From Castor canadensis (taxonomy: Eukaryota; Chordata; Mammalia; Rodentia; Castoridae): a DNA stretch of 64,000 nucleotides. The stretch covers positions 134,531,583-134,595,582 of the forward strand of contig NC_133390.1 of NCBI RefSeq assembly GCF_047511655.1, in the 5' to 3' direction. A program made the position numbers and the translations under genes. Below are positions 44,897 through 56,870 of the stretch, one piece after another (the stretch's first letter is position 1; each line of letters starts with the position of its first letter). Under the pieces are notes generated by a model. The model searched no databases, was not told where the DNA came from, and saw only the letters and a program-made list of their open reading frames with translations.

Positions 44897-47824
44897 CATG
44901 TGAGAGAGGCTGTCAGCACACACTGTCCATGTTCATGCTTGCCCACCCACAGATCCACAGAGCAGTGTTGGGGTGTGGTGCTAAGTAACTTAGTAGGGTT
45001 GTCTCAGCAAGTATGGCCTTAGGATTCTGACATTTGTGTTTAAGGAATTCGAAGTTATGCTGTCATCCTCTTAGGATAAGAGTGAAAGATGGAGTGATTC
45101 ACAGCCTAAAACCAATCAAACAAGAGTTTCAATGCTCAAATTTGCTGAGATTCATGTCTGGTTTCTGAAGAAGCACAGCCAAAACATGTCACATTTGGTT
45201 TATTTTACATCAGCCTTTAAGACCCAAGCAATACCAGGTGTGATGTTTTCACTGGAAGTGAAGCCAGGAATTTCAAGATGTCAGTGGAAGCAATATTCAC
45301 CTTTGCTCAAAGATAGAGTGCTGGCTAACTGGACAGGACTCTGGTGAGTGCCCACCTGTCATGTTCAAATGCCATTTCCTCACTGCCTAGGAAAGTCGCA
45401 TACTTGACTTGTCATGGTAGAGTGAATTAAAGGAAATTTAAAAGGCAAAGCAAGTTTTCTGATGGGTAAAGTGGTGACCAAAGGCTATTTCTACCTGGGC
45501 TAAAAATTTTTTTCCATTCATGAAGCTGCGTCTTCTAGTCCTAGCAAGCAGAGCAAGACTTTTGTCAGCATGCCTCCAGTGAGACATCGCAGGCAGGTGA
45601 ATTGGAGACCCTGGCTTTGTGAATTAGTGACTTCAATTGTCTGCAATTTTGCTGCATACAAACCACAAAGGGAAGGTCTTATGCAACCAGCTGTTACAAA
45701 AACCTTGGGGTTGACACCACTAATTAAAGCCAACAGGACTGTTGACTGGTTCTAAACATATCCCTGGACAAATGCTCAGCATGCTTGGCTGCTGCTGACT
45801 TGTTCAGCCCTGAGGTTCTGCAACTAACCAAGAGAACAGTCAACAGGAATCCCTCCACCCCTTTTTGATTTATTACTCCAGTGTCAGGGCTGTGTGAATG
45901 CTCACGGTTCACAAGTGACAGAAAGCATGCTCAGCATAGAAGAATGCTATGCTCCTTCTTACCCGCCCCGTGGTGGTTAGCACGTCTCTCCAGAGCTTGA
46001 GAAAGCAGTTTATAGCTGGTAAGAACTCAAAACTCAAAACCTTCCTTTGCATATATTTCAAGGGGAGAACTGAGGCTTGGAAAGCTCATGTGCTGGGCTA
46101 AAGTTGAGGCCTTTTGTCCAAAGCTACCTTTCTTTCAACCATAATTAGCTATGTTTAAAAAAACTGCATTTAAAAAATAGAACATGCTTTATTTTGTGCT
46201 AACCTGGGCAGATGAGCAGGAGGGCTGACAAGACTTGGTCAGTGTCTGTGTGAATCACCAGGAGGCTGAAGACAAGAATCCTGGACCCGAATACCACTGA
46301 AGCAAAGGCCCAGCATACCTTGTACACTGGGACCATTGCTAAGACCAGGAACCCCTCATCTTGCTGCCATTGCCCTAGGTGATAAACTTCATCTTGAAAT
46401 GAAGTTCAGCCACATTTATCAGGTGTCCCTCCTGCCAGGCACTGGAGACAAAAAAACAGCTCAGATTTAAAGACTTCGAAGAAGTTTAGTACCTTAGGAC
46501 CTTCCAGTCCTCAGTCATGTCTACAGTATACAGTTGAGGCTTGGCTACAGAGTTCTGTCAGAGATAGATGAAGATCTTCTGAATATGCAGACCATAATAA
46601 CCACACATTCTCCTCACCCAGTCTGCCCTTTGAGATGTGTTGAATTAACATTTGATTGCCACTCTCAGATCATCCTGCTGGCTGACCATTTGGACAGGGT
46701 AAACATCCAACAGTTATATAGTCAAAGGTATTCATTTTATAAAGGAGAAGTTGGAAGCTACAGCCCTATGGAAAGAAGTATAAAGTTAGACCCCTCCTCC
46801 TAGAGACACCATGTGTTGTGCTGGTTGGTCCTTGAACAACCTGCTGATTGTCCAAGCAAGAACTCTGAGGATTGGGACTGAGTCCCCTATCTGGGATACA
46901 TGGCACTAGTGCCTGGGACCAGAACTCCGCCTTCCTGTCTGTTTGCTGCATAAGATATCTGACTCACACCATATAGCAGTTCATAGCACATAAAATTCTG
47001 GCTCTGGTGCAAACACTTCAGAGGAGGACACCTGCTTCCCCCAGGCACTCAGAGAGAAGACCCACGTGGCAGCAGGATATCTTCTTAGGCCTCTCCCTGC
47101 CCCCTGGCCCTGCCCAGATCTTCACTAGCTTCCCAGTAGCCCTCCTATACACACCCTAGAGAACACAGAGCCATGTCTGCAAGGCTGGCAGGTCCACGGT
47201 GTTTTCTCTTGAAGACCCCTCTTCCAGGAAGCTATGATGCCATAAAGTTGAGGACAGAGGGTCTCACCCTTTGTCCTCCCTCTCCCTTCTGTCCTATCTT
47301 TCTGGTACCATCAGGACTCAATCAGTCAAACACAGAAGTATCTTTTGCTATGCTAAACCAGGTGACCCCCTTCCCTAAACAGCACTCCATACCTGTGTCA
47401 TCAATCGCTTTTTCACTCAGAGACCAACATAAGTGTTGCACACATTTCCTTAGCATCTCTTTTGCTTTAGCAGCAGTAAAGCTCTCATGAGCTGCCTTTT
47501 CCTTAGGGGAAAGATAATTCATGCTGTGGGTAACCTAGCAGGCAAAAAGTGATGGCCTTTTGCTGTGTTCAGCCTGCATTTGGTAGCTACAGCTGCTTGA
47601 TGATATCTGGCTCTTGATATTTTAAATAATGGGTGACAGAGCTGCCTTCTCCAGCCAAAGCTTGAGGCTGATCTCCCTCCACTCTGGCTCTGAGGTCTTT
47701 TCCTTTTCCCTTCCACTCTTCACCTTGGTATAAATTGGGGCTGAATTGGGATCTCCCACCCCTAAGGACAGGGGCAAAAAAATTACAACACAGGAGCTAG
47801 ACTAGATTTTATCTTCTCCTCTTT

Positions 47825-47830
47825 TTTATT
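47825..47830 (-). terminator. Candidate SSTR4 poly(A) signal
   Basis: TTTATT on the plus strand reads AATAAA on the minus strand, about 670 bases downstream of the SSTR4 stop codon. It is a plausible end for the transcript but only motif-based. Confidence 0.35.
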
Positions 47831-48500
47831 CCTGACCTAGGGCTTTATGCTTCACAGCAGACCCTTTTCTACTCACAGGAAGCTGCTACCAGCTTTGGAC
47901 AATCCAGGAGACATTTGTGATTGCAAGCAGGGGTCAGGCTTGGGGGTTGATAAGGCAAGTGACCTAGGCTGTTGCACAAAAATCTCACTTAGTGACAAGA
48001 GCCCAGGAACAAACACAAAGGGAGCGTGCTTGGAGACATCTTCTTTCCTCCCTTCTCTCTCCATGCATGATGTACTCCCACCACAAGGCAAAGGGAACCT
48101 GCAGAGAACAAGGGCGCTGCCGTCCTCCACTACCCTCACCCAAGCAGTCACTGTAACAAGTCACACCCAAGTGGCCATTTCTCTCTCTCTGGCCACCTCC
48201 TGCTTCCCACCCTTAGAAAAACAGCCAGAGAGGGACAAGAATGACCGATACCCTAGCCCAGTTCCCAGAGTTGTCCTACCCCCACAGAGGCATCCTGAAA
48301 GTCAAAGTCCTGGGAGAGGGGGACAGCAGAGGAGTCCTCTTGTTCTTGGGGACTGCATGAAGTCTGCTGAAAGAAGACGGCTTTGTTGGGGACAGGTGGT
48401 TATTCTTAGGTGAGTCTCCAGGAGATGAAGTTGCTGGGCCATGGGGGTAGTGCAGACTCTGTAGGAGGTGACCTTGCCAGGGGGCTGGCAAAAAGGATCT

Positions 48501-49664
48501 TCAGAAAGTGGTGGTCCTGGTGAGAGGCATGGGTTTGTGGCTGGGTTCTGCGTGCATGGGTTCCTGCGGGCAGGGGAGAGGGGGGCATATGCATCCTGCC
48601 CCACCCCTGCTTTTGACAGCAGTGGCATAATAGTCCAGGGGCTCTTCTTCGGCACCTCCAGCAGCATCCAGGAGGCAGCAGCGCAGGCAGAGAACCCGTT
48701 GAAAGGAGCGGCGGAAGTTGTCGGAGAGGAAGCCGTAGAGAATGGGGTTAGCGCAGCTGTTGGCATAGCTGAGAATGAGGGACACATGGTTGATAGTGGC
48801 ATCAAGGCTGGTGACGAAAAGATTCAGCAGCTGCACCACGTAGAAAGGCATCCAACAGAGTACAAAGACAGCCACTACCATCAGCACAAGTCTTGTGATC
48901 TTCTTCTCTGAGCGCCTCCTCTGCTGCCAGCCAGCCCGCAGGGCCACTGCACGCATCTTGCCCACTATGAGCAGGTAGCACAGGCCAATGGCCAGAACCG
49001 GCAGCAAGAAGCCCAGGAGGAACGTGTAGACCACGAAGACCGCTGACCAGGCCGGGTGAGGCCAATGTAGGTTGCAGGCCACTGCCTGGCCACCTCGGGC
49101 TGGTCTGGTGTCAGCAAAGACTGCGATGGGTAGGGTGACCAGCAAGGATGCCAACCACACGCCTAAATTAATTAGTTTGGCCACGCTGGGCCGACGGTAG
49201 GTGGCGGCACGCAGGGGGTGTACCACGGCCACGTAGCGGTCCACGCTGAGCACCGTCAGGCAGAAGACACTGGTGAACATGTTGAGGCCGTCCACGCTGA
49301 GCACCGCGCGACACAGCACAGACCCAAAGGGCCAGTGGCGCAGGGCAGCGGACGAGGCCACGAAGGGCACGCTTAGCATGAAGAGCTCGTCTGCGATGGC
49401 CAGGTTGAGCAGGTATATATTGGTGGCTGTCTTCATCTTGGCGTAGCGAAGGATCACAAAGATGACCAGGGCATTGCCCACCAGTCCCACCAGGCACACT
49501 AGCGCATAGATGCATTGGATGGTGACCATGCCTGCCGCCCCCGTGCCGTCGGACCGCGTCTCCTCTTCCCCCTCCTCGGGGACGCGACTGGCATTGGCCA
49601 CCGGTGGCCAGGTGGTCTCGAGCCCTTCCTCGCTCCTGGGGGAAAGCGTCGCGGGAGCGTTCAT
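48501..49664 (-). CDS. SSTR4: Somatostatin receptor type 4, single-exon gene
   Basis: Rhodopsin-family GPCR for somatostatin-14/28 that couples to Gi/o to lower cAMP, at the plasma membrane of neurons and some endocrine cells. The product is 387 residues (human 388). The extracellular N-terminus has one sequon (N24). Seven helices lie at about 46-72, 82-105, 118-141, 161-183, 207-233, 256-279 and 290-313. Key residues: TM3 Asp125 (ligand lysine contact in the family), Cys118-Cys197 disulfide, DRY at 142-144, CWMPF at 270-274, and the receptor signature [11 protein letters not shown] at 300-310. Cysteines CLRCC (326-330) suit palmitoylation, and the tail ends TRTTTF. Start: the ATG at 49664 matches the known N-terminus (MNAP, cf. 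human MSAP); an in-frame ATG at 49721 would add 19 residues. Intact, no frame breaks. It faces THBD tail to tail. Confidence 0.98.
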   Translation of the reverse strand: MNAPATLSPRSEEGLETTWPPVANASRVPEEGEEETRSDGTGAAGMVTIQCIYALVCLVGLVGNALVIFVILRYAKMKTATNIYLLNLAIADELFMLSVPFVASSAALRHWPFGSVLCRAVLSVDGLNMFTSVFCLTVLSVDRYVAVVHPLRAATYRRPSVAKLINLGVWLASLLVTLPIAVFADTRPARGGQAVACNLHWPHPAWSAVFVVYTFLLGFLLPVLAIGLCYLLIVGKMRAVALRAGWQQRRRSEKKITRLVLMVVAVFVLCWMPFYVVQLLNLFVTSLDATINHVSLILSYANSCANPILYGFLSDNFRRSFQRVLCLRCCLLDAAGGAEEEPLDYYATAVKSRGGAGCICPPLPCPQEPMHAEPSHKPMPLTRTTTF

Positions 49665-50060
49665 GCTGAGGAGTGCCCACCCAGGGCGGCGGAGCTCGGC
49701 GGAGCAGGCTGAACGCCGCACCAGAAACCGCGGGCAGCTTAGCCCAGGGGTCTCGCGCGCAGACGCGTGGCGCTCACCCTGCTCCGCCTAAGTAGCGGCG
49801 GCGGGCCCGCGATGAGCGCCCGCCAATCCCCGCGCCCGCCGCGCGCCCCGCAGCCGCGGGAGCCCGGCCCGCTAGCTCCACCTGGACCCGAGCCCCTCCA
49901 CGCTCGCGCTCCTGGGTACCAGGGGCCCCGCCCGCAGTGGCCTTGGGTCCCGACACGTTTTCCCACCTCCGCCGCCCTCTCCCGACTGCCGGCTCCGCCC
50001 CTGACCCCGGGATCTCCAATCCAGTCCACCGGTCCTTCCAGGGCCCTGCCGGCACCCCAC
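49050..50060 (-). promoter_or_regulatory. CpG-rich 5' end and promoter region of SSTR4
   Basis: GC-rich, CpG-dense sequence covers the first half of the coding region and about 400 bases upstream of the start (49665-50060). It includes CCGCCC/GGGCGG-type boxes near 49795-49935. No TATA box is obvious, which suits a CpG-island promoter. The transcription start is not located. Minus-strand ORFs of 93-113 residues here are chance products of the base composition. Confidence 0.6.
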
Positions 50061-52479
50061 CTCCACTGACACTGATCTCACATCATTCTTTTCCCAGACC
50101 TTTCGGTCTATTCGCCTGCTCTGCTCGCGGGGACCTGCAGTCGCTGGGTTCCGTTTGGGTAACTGGGATTGGCCAGGGATTACCCTGAACGCGCAGAGGT
50201 ATTTACCCTGCACTTTATATTTCCTCCCCCTCGCCCTTCAATTCCCAGGAAGACCTGTTGCATCTTTAAACCCATTTTGTAAAGGCGGAATCCGAGAATC
50301 CTAAAGGTATTGTGGTGAATTACGTCTGTCCGAGGTGGAGCTGGAGATAAGCTGGTGGGGGTGGGGACAGGTGGGGGAGAGTTGTGTGTCTCAGTTTCCC
50401 CCTGTCCTCCCATCCTGACAACAGGGGATTCTTAGGTCTTTTCAGTTAGAGCTGTGTGGAATTGAGGTAGGGTGGGCACAGGCAATGCGGAGGCACACGC
50501 AAAAGCAGAGATACTTCAAAAGAAACCTAACCTCTGGCCCCGGGTGCTCAGTTAGTGGGGTCCACTTGCGCATAGGCTGCCAGGTGCCAGACCCAGAGAC
50601 CCGAGACCCTCCACCATGCACCCGAGTTGGGTCATCTGCAGAGGGTCTCTGAAACATGTCTGGGGAGGAGAGGGTGGTCAGGAAGGATGGACCACAGTCT
50701 AGGTTTTCTCCTGCTCCCAAACTCCAGGGAGTGTGAGCTCAGGAGCACTTAATGCTGGACATCCAGAGGGTAGTCCCCAAACTGTACCCTAGATCTGGCA
50801 AGGGTGCAGCAGAATTGGTGAAATGGCTGTTACTTTGGAAAATAATTCTTAAAGGAGAGCTTGCCCTCCTTGGCTGGTGTTAAACCCATTCTGTGCGGCA
50901 GGATACTCTCTGAATGCCAGCCAGCCCCACCTCACCTTTGGCGGGTCTAGAAGTGATTGTTTGGCTGTTCAGAGGATCCCACTTCCCATGCTGGTGGCTG
51001 AGTCAGTGGTAGAGGGGAGTGGGTCAGAATGCTTTAGACCAAGTGGAAGTGGCCCTTCAGAGGCAGGGCTGGAGACTGCCCATGGCTCATGGGGGCCTGG
51101 GGTACACAGGTGTGACCAGCATTGTTCCAGACCATAATTGGCCCCAAATGGTGTTCTCAGTTTCTGCTACCTAAATGGGCCCCTCTGAGAAGATATGACC
51201 TAGCAGCCCTGCACCCCTTTTTAGTCACTTTTCAAGTGACTGTCCTTTTGTCTGGTCCTATTCATGTCATTGTCCCTACAGGAGAGAACTGTACCTGCAG
51301 AAAAGAGAAGGAGGTGGCACCTTTGTCATTTTAAGTAACGCAAATCTGAGCAAAGAGGAGCTCAGATTTGGGTGGAAGGAGGAGTGTAGGGACTCCTCCT
51401 TTTTACTCTGGACTCTGAGGGACAGCCTGAAATGACCTCTGCAGATTGTCTCCGCTGGGCTTAATGTGGAGGTGTTGTGGGGGAGGGCTGTCCTCCCTGT
51501 CTATTTAACACTCAGTTCTCTCCCTTTCCAGGGAAAGTTTTTCCTGTTGTTCAATTTAATGTGTGTTCCTTTGGAATCTTTCCATTTCTACTTCTGAGTT
51601 TCCCACCTTATGCTTCCTGATTCTGTCCCTGCCCATATGTGTAAACACCTCCAGCAACATAAGCTAGCATTTAATGAAATAAATATGCATTACTGTGTTA
51701 CATGGCTGTTAGACACATAGGGTAAGCAGTTAATGTAAATGAGCCTAATTGAGCATATGAACCCAGCATTTCTAGAATCCTAGGGTGAGAGGACTGAGCA
51801 TACATTTATGCACACAGTCAATCAACAAGTAATAATCCAGAGTTATCTGTCCCATGCCAAATACAGCCAGGGACACAGCATCCAAGGGGATTGCACAGGT
51901 GCCTCAGTATGAAATGATGCCCTACTATGTGCAGCTTTGCTGGTGCCCTATAACTGTCACCACTTCCCTGACAAATATAAAAGTGTATGGGACCACAGAG
52001 GAAGGTTGAGAGTGTGGAGGTCACAGAAGATTTCAGAGAAGGTGACAAAGAACAAAAGATGGCTGGGGCAGTGAGAGTTCGGGTGGCCTTGAGAGAAAGA
52101 AGCTGGCAGGGCAGGTACTGACTGCTGAGGCTGGGGAGGGAATGAGGTACATCTGCAGCACAGGGCGTTTGGCAGGGGTGCTAAGACTGTAAAGGACTGG
52201 GGGTGCCATGTGTGTCTGGTGTCCCTTCTGAAGCAGTGGAGAAGCAGGGTCAGAACTGGAGTCTGTCTTATTTCCTAGCTGTGGCAGAAGATGGCACAGA
52301 GCCCAGGTCTGTGAAGTCTACACAAGAAGCCCTTTGGTGCTATTGCAACACCATAAACAAAACCATGAGCTTGTGCCTGGCTGGTGCAGTAGGCAGCAGA
52401 GCAGGGCACACCTGGGCCATTCCCCATTCACACTTAGCAGACAGGGCAGGGAGCTATCTTGTTGTGGGTCAGAAGATGT
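50061..52479. other. Intergenic, no gene seen
   Basis: Unique sequence upstream of SSTR4 with no recognised repeat and no protein-like ORF. Distal regulatory DNA is possible. Confidence 0.55.
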
Positions 52480-52690
52480 TCTTGTGTGGGTTCAAATCCC
52501 CGATCCATCTCTTATCAGGTATGTATCTTTGGGAAAGTTCTTCAAAAGCTTCATGTCTCAATTTTCACACCTGGAAAGTAGAGTGATGATAACCACCGTT
52601 CAGCGTCCTGTGAGGACCCACCATGTTGGAGCTTGTGCAATGACTGGGAGAGTGCTTGGCCCCTACTCAACACTTGGTAAGCATTCACTC
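52480..52690 (+). repeat. MIR SINE remnant, sense
   Basis: 'gtgtgggttcaaatccccga', 'ttgggaaagttcttc' and 'gagtgcttggcccctactca' trace the MIR head, core and tail. Confidence 0.7.
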
Positions 52691-53130
52691 TTCTGGGTAT
52701 TTCTTTTCTACCCTGCCATGGGTGACTTTGAAGGGAGAATTCAAATGATAAAACTCAAGGGGAGGTTCACCTGCTCCACAGGTACCCAGACTATCTGAAG
52801 CCCACTGGTTGGCCACCTTCAGAGTTGGCCAAAGGTAAAGGGGAGGATATGAGCCATTGACAATCCACCCGCTGTTACTGATACTGCCTTTGTTGTTACC
52901 TGGGTATAGGTCTCTATTCATAGTTTTTCCATGTCCAACTTGTGTTTGAAGCAATCCTGAGATGCACGGGAACAGCACTAATACCCATCTTTGTTCAAAA
53001 AGCCAAAATTGAGCAAGCTTTGCTGACACAGCCTGACCGTTACTCTGCCTTTAGCTCACCTCTTGATGGTTTATGCTCAAATCAGACCCCTTCAGGAGTG
53101 AAAGGAGGCTTTATCAGCAATCACACTGAA
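52691..53130. other. Intergenic, no gene seen
   Basis: Unique sequence with no gene or repeat recognised. Confidence 0.6.
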
Positions 53131-53220
53131 GGGTTGCTGGTATAGCTCAGTGGTAGAGCATTTATTTGCCCAGCATGCACAGGGCCCTGGGTTCTACTCT
53201 AGTACAGCAAAACTAACAAA
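53131..53220 (+). repeat. ID-type SINE, sense
   Basis: tRNA-derived unit with an A box ('tagctcagtggtagag') and B box ('gggttctactc'), then an A-rich tail. It is not a tRNA gene, since there is no intact cloverleaf 3' half. Confidence 0.85.
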
Positions 53221-53999
53221 AACGGTATTCCAGTAATTATGCTGAGATAGCATGCTTAAACTCTGACTATTCCAGCCAAACCAAGACATATGGATACTCT
53301 AATATAGAGGCTTTCCATTTTAATTTTATTTATTTATTTACATTAAGCGGCTATTCTTTATTAGTTTAATTTCTAATAAAAAAGTAGTTTGAAGTTTGTT
53401 AAGCACAAGGTTAACTTTCAAAGGGCCAATAGTCTTTCCAAAACATCACCTGGAAAGGGTGAGGTGTGCTTTTCACTGTGACACCAGGGCAAAACTGGAG
53501 GTGGCACTGAGATGTCCTGTGTATCCAACCCCAACAGTGGGGAACCAACCTGGATCCAAAACGCCCTCCAGAATAATTTTAAGGAGGAATCAGAGGAGAA
53601 TTTGATATGCTAGTCAAGAGTGAACTCTTCAGAGAAGGAGCACTTGGGGGGCCTCATGAGATGGACACGGGGTCACATGGCTCTAGGAAGTGTGACCTTC
53701 TTCTTCCCATCTGTTTCTGTTAAGTTCTACCGTGCCTCAGGAGGACATTCAGGGATTAGTGAGGACATCTTACTTAGCTTCTAAAAGTTATTCAAATCAA
53801 AGTTGATGTCAAGAGCCCCTGTTCTCAACATGGTATCATCATCATGATAAAATATTGTGTAAGTGAAGAACAGGTTGGGTAATTCAGGTCTGATATGGAC
53901 ATTCTTCCCCAAAGTCAAGAAGAAAAATCCTGAGCCTGAGATACTAGGAGTTTTGATTCAGCTGACAATGCTGGGTGAGCGGTGATTTCTGAATGCCAG
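53221..53999. other. Intergenic, no gene seen
   Basis: Contains a TTTA-rich patch at 53324-53342 and no recognisable gene. Confidence 0.6.
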
Positions 54000-54235
54000 G
54001 TATTTCTGGAGGCAGCATAACATAATGCATTGGCCCAAGTCCCAGCTTCATTGTGCATCAGTGGATGACCTTGGGCAAGTCCTCCATCCTCTCTATACCT
54101 CCACATCCTCCTGTGTAAAATGGGATTCATCCTAGCACTGTTGGGGGCTGTTGTGTGTTCTAAACAGGTTGACACATGTGAAGCCCTTCAAAGTGTCTGG
54201 CACTGAGAAACTCTATATGTGTTTATTATTATTAG
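54000..54235 (+). repeat. MIR SINE, sense, well preserved
   Basis: Long MIR match with 'tgaccttgggcaagtcctcc', 'ctcctgtgtaaaatgggatt' and 'aaagtgtctggcactgagaa'. Confidence 0.85.
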
Positions 54236-54311
54236 CATCCCCAAGCCAGGATCTCTGGCATATGACAGTTCAAAGCTCCAGGTGCCCATTTTTGCCCCAA
54301 GCATGCAATGT

Positions 54312-54745
54312 TAGTCAGCTTTCCATTAGTATGAAAAACACCTGAGAAAAACAACTTCTAAAGAGAAAGGATTTTTGTTGTTGTTGTTGTTGTTTTGCTT
54401 TACTTTGTTTTTTTCTTTTTGGCTTACAGTTTTGGAGATTCTAGTTTAGGATAGCTTGGTACTGTTGCTTTGGGCCTATGGTAGCAGGTCATAGCAAGAG
54501 CACGTGGCAATCCAAAATTGCTCACATAACAAGCCAAGGAGCAAAAGAGAGAGAGAGAGAGAAAAAGAGGTTGAGATACAATCCCTTTGATGACAGCCCC
54601 CCATGACCTAAAGGCTTCACCTCTTAAAGGTTCTACCACACTGAATATGAACTTGAAGAGGAAAGCTGGTACTACATTTGTCCACCAGGAAAGGAGGTCT
54701 AGGGAAACATCCATGCTGAGTGAAAGAGATGGAAGACAAAGATTA
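54312..54745 (-). repeat. MaLR-type LTR, antisense, with (GTT)n
   Basis: 'cagctttccattagtatgaa', 'ggcttacagttttggagatt' and 'cctaaaggcttcacctctta' are the antisense MaLR pattern. A (GTT)n run (54375-54395) and a (GA)n run (54547-54562) lie inside. No coding retroviral sequence is present. Confidence 0.7.
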
Positions 54746-55475
54746 CCAGCTGCTTCTCAGCTCACCCTTCCTGATCTTTGCTGGAGGATGTGTGTACTGG
54801 GGTCTAAATGCTTGGCATCATGCCCAAATTGTTCCCCTGTGTGTTGTTAAGAGGTGCAGAGCAGGGCTGGACTGGGTCTGAGGTCTCTTCTCCTGTAGAT
54901 GGTAAAAGGGATGTCCACGGCACAGCTGGTTTCAGCTGCTGGAAAAGTTTATGGAGTGTCAAGGTCTAGAGATGAGACAATGGATTAGGGCCTCAACCCC
55001 TTGCTCAGGCTCCTTGTTAGAGCTGTGACTACCTTGTCTCCTCTTCAACCTTTTAATGTGCCTCTCAGGCTGGGAGGTGTCTGCAGATTGGAGCATTTGG
55101 AAGCCTGGATCCTACTATTCCGGGATATATCAAAGCTTCTCCTGCAAAAAAAGCAGTGCCCATGGGGAGGGTTGGCCCTCAGCGATGAGGATAGTGGTCC
55201 TGAAAACTTCTTTGTTACTTGCTGATGCTTTTGGCAGCTGAACTTGACTTTGACCAGCCTACCATTGCTCACACTTAACAACCTGGTTTACCCAGGCTAA
55301 GTGTGTGGCATCTGTAGAAGTGATCTAAGCAGCACCTCTGTGGCTGGGGGAAGCACCTTGAGAGTCTCACCTGAACTGCAGTGATATTCCAGACACAGTG
55401 ATGACAGCACACCTGGCTCTACTCCAAAGTTCCACCTCTTAGAAGGGTGGGGTTTTCTTTAGGATCTTTTCACAG
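54746..55475. other. Intergenic, no gene seen
   Basis: Unique sequence with no gene or repeat recognised. Confidence 0.6.
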
Positions 55476-55795
55476 GTTGACCATCCCTAATCTGAAATCT
55501 GACATCTAAAAATGCTTCTAAATCTGAAACTTTTTCAGGACTGGTCTGAACACACAAGTGGAAAATTCTACATAGTAATACTTTGTTTCATGCACAAAAT
55601 TATTTTAAAAATTGTATAAAATTACTTTCAAGTGAAGTGTATAAGCTGAATATGAAACATAAATAAATTTTGTGTTTAGACATGGGTCTCATTCCCAAGC
55701 TATTTTCTTATGTACATGCAAATATTCCAAAATCTGAAAAATCTCCACATCTGAAACACTTTTGGCCACAAGCATTGTGAATAGGGTGTACTGAC
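55476..55795 (-). mobile_element. MER2-like (Tigger, Tc/mariner) DNA transposon remnant
   Basis: The ends carry related text: 'ttgaccatccctaatctgaa' on the left and 'ccacatctgaaacacttttg' on the right. The centre has 'gcacaaaattattttaaaaa' and 'tgaatatgaaacataaataa', matching the MER2 consensus as I know it. It is non-autonomous, with no transposase. Confidence 0.75.
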
Positions 55796-55994
55796 CCTTA
55801 AACTTACTTTTCCTTTAAAGGAAAGACCAGAATGAAAAAAGTGCAGGCCTGGGATAGGTAATCTTGGTACAGTGTTTATAAAGAAAGCCTCTGGAGCACC
55901 GATTATTAAATGTACCCACAAAGAGGACGAGTTGGGTGACAGAAGCAACAGTTTTAATTCTGAACTTTCTGCGTACTATGGGTGTGAGCTTGGA

Positions 55995-56105
55995 TGCCTT
56001 CCTCCCCACCACCTTTTTTGAGACAGGATCTCAGTATGTAGTCCAGGCTGTCTTGAACTTGTGGTCCTCCTGCCTCAGCCTCCCAAGTCCTTAGATTGCA
56101 TGCCC
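55995..56105 (-). repeat. B1-type SINE, antisense
   Basis: 'tttgagacaggatctcagta', 'gtggtcctcctgcctcagcc' and 'cccaagtccttagattgcat'. Confidence 0.85.
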
Positions 56106-56120
56106 TTCCACCAATGCAGA

Positions 56121-56250
56121 GCAGAGCAATGGTTCTCAAAGTGTGGCCCTGGGCCAGACCATCATTATCATATGTTAGAAATGCATATTTCTGGGAACAC
56201 TGAGGTGACCCAGTCATCTGTGTCACCAGGGGACTCTGATGCTCAAATCT
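56121..56250 (+). mobile_element. MER5-like hAT fragment
   Basis: 'caatggttctcaaagtgtgg' followed by 'gttagaaatgcatatttctg' and 'ggggactctgatgctcaaat' is the MER5A/Charlie-type pattern. Confidence 0.65.
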
Positions 56251-56417
56251 GATTTCACCTGTTTCTTTTTATTTTTTTTTAACGTGGTTACTGGAATATT
56301 TAAATTCCACTTATTGCTAACACTGTATTTCTTCTACAGCATTGTAGACCTAGAGGATATTTCTACTCTTATAGTGATACTGCTGGTTTCATGATTAAAT
56401 CTAGGGCCTTATACATT

Positions 56418-56639
56418 CCTGGGGGCAAAGAGGATTGTTTCCTGCTGAAGATAATGACAATGATGTCATTCTTTGGGGCAAAGGTTGGGCAGGTTTGCCA
56501 TCAACTCCTTAGAAGATTGAGATCTCTTAAACTCTGGGATTCCTAAAGCTTGTGCAAATACATTGTGTGGGCGGCCACTTTCCTCCTGAGCCCACCTCTC
56601 TGTCACCTTTGTGAGCCTTGGAAGGAGGAGGGCAAGGGG
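56418..56639 (+). repeat. Left arm of an inverted duplication
   Basis: By eye this segment is the reverse complement of 58505-58730 with about nine in ten bases matching, one single-base gap, and sharp loss of similarity at both edges. The right edge meets a B1+ID SINE. The sequence is not a repeat I recognise. The short ORF in it (56466-56669, minus) and its partner (58483-58677, plus) share the ending LPNLCPKE only because of the duplication. Confidence 0.85.
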
Positions 56640-56821
56640 TATAGTGGTATACAGCTGAAATCCTAGCACTTGGGAGGCAGAGGCAGGAGGATTACAAATT
56701 TCAGGCCAGACTGGGTTACACAGTGAGACTCTATCTCAAAAACACAAGGGCTTGGTGATGTAGATCAATTGTAAAGGACTTGCCTAGGATGTATAAGGTC
56801 CTAGATTTAATCAATCCCTAG

Positions 56822-56867
<46 letters not shown>

Positions 56868-56870
56868 ACA
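56640..56870 (+). repeat. Dimeric B1+ID SINE with (CA)n tail
   Basis: B1 part ('gaaatcctagcacttgggag', 'ggccagactgggttacacag') then an ID part ('gggcttggtgatgtagatca', 'gtcctagatttaatc'), ending in a CA microsatellite (56824-56870). Confidence 0.9.

Larger units (their letters stand above)
40986..47820. other. THBD-SSTR4 intergenic region, repeat-poor
   Basis: No gene is supported. I see a (TG)n run at 43731-43752, an L1 3'-end-like piece near 44459-44550 ('tgcaaattatactgcaataa'), a tandem 16-base duplication at 44865-44896, and a MIR/L2-like scrap near 42215-42260. ORFs of 60-110 residues show no domain. The distal SSTR4 3' UTR may extend into the right edge. Confidence 0.5.

Noticed and set aside
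49168-49680. 170-residue ORF overlapping SSTR4 in another frame
   Set aside because: It is a shadow of the GPCR coding sequence, rich in Arg/Gly/His from the GC bias.
53131-53220. tRNA gene
   Set aside because: A and B boxes are present, but this is an ID SINE with an A-rich tail and no complete cloverleaf.
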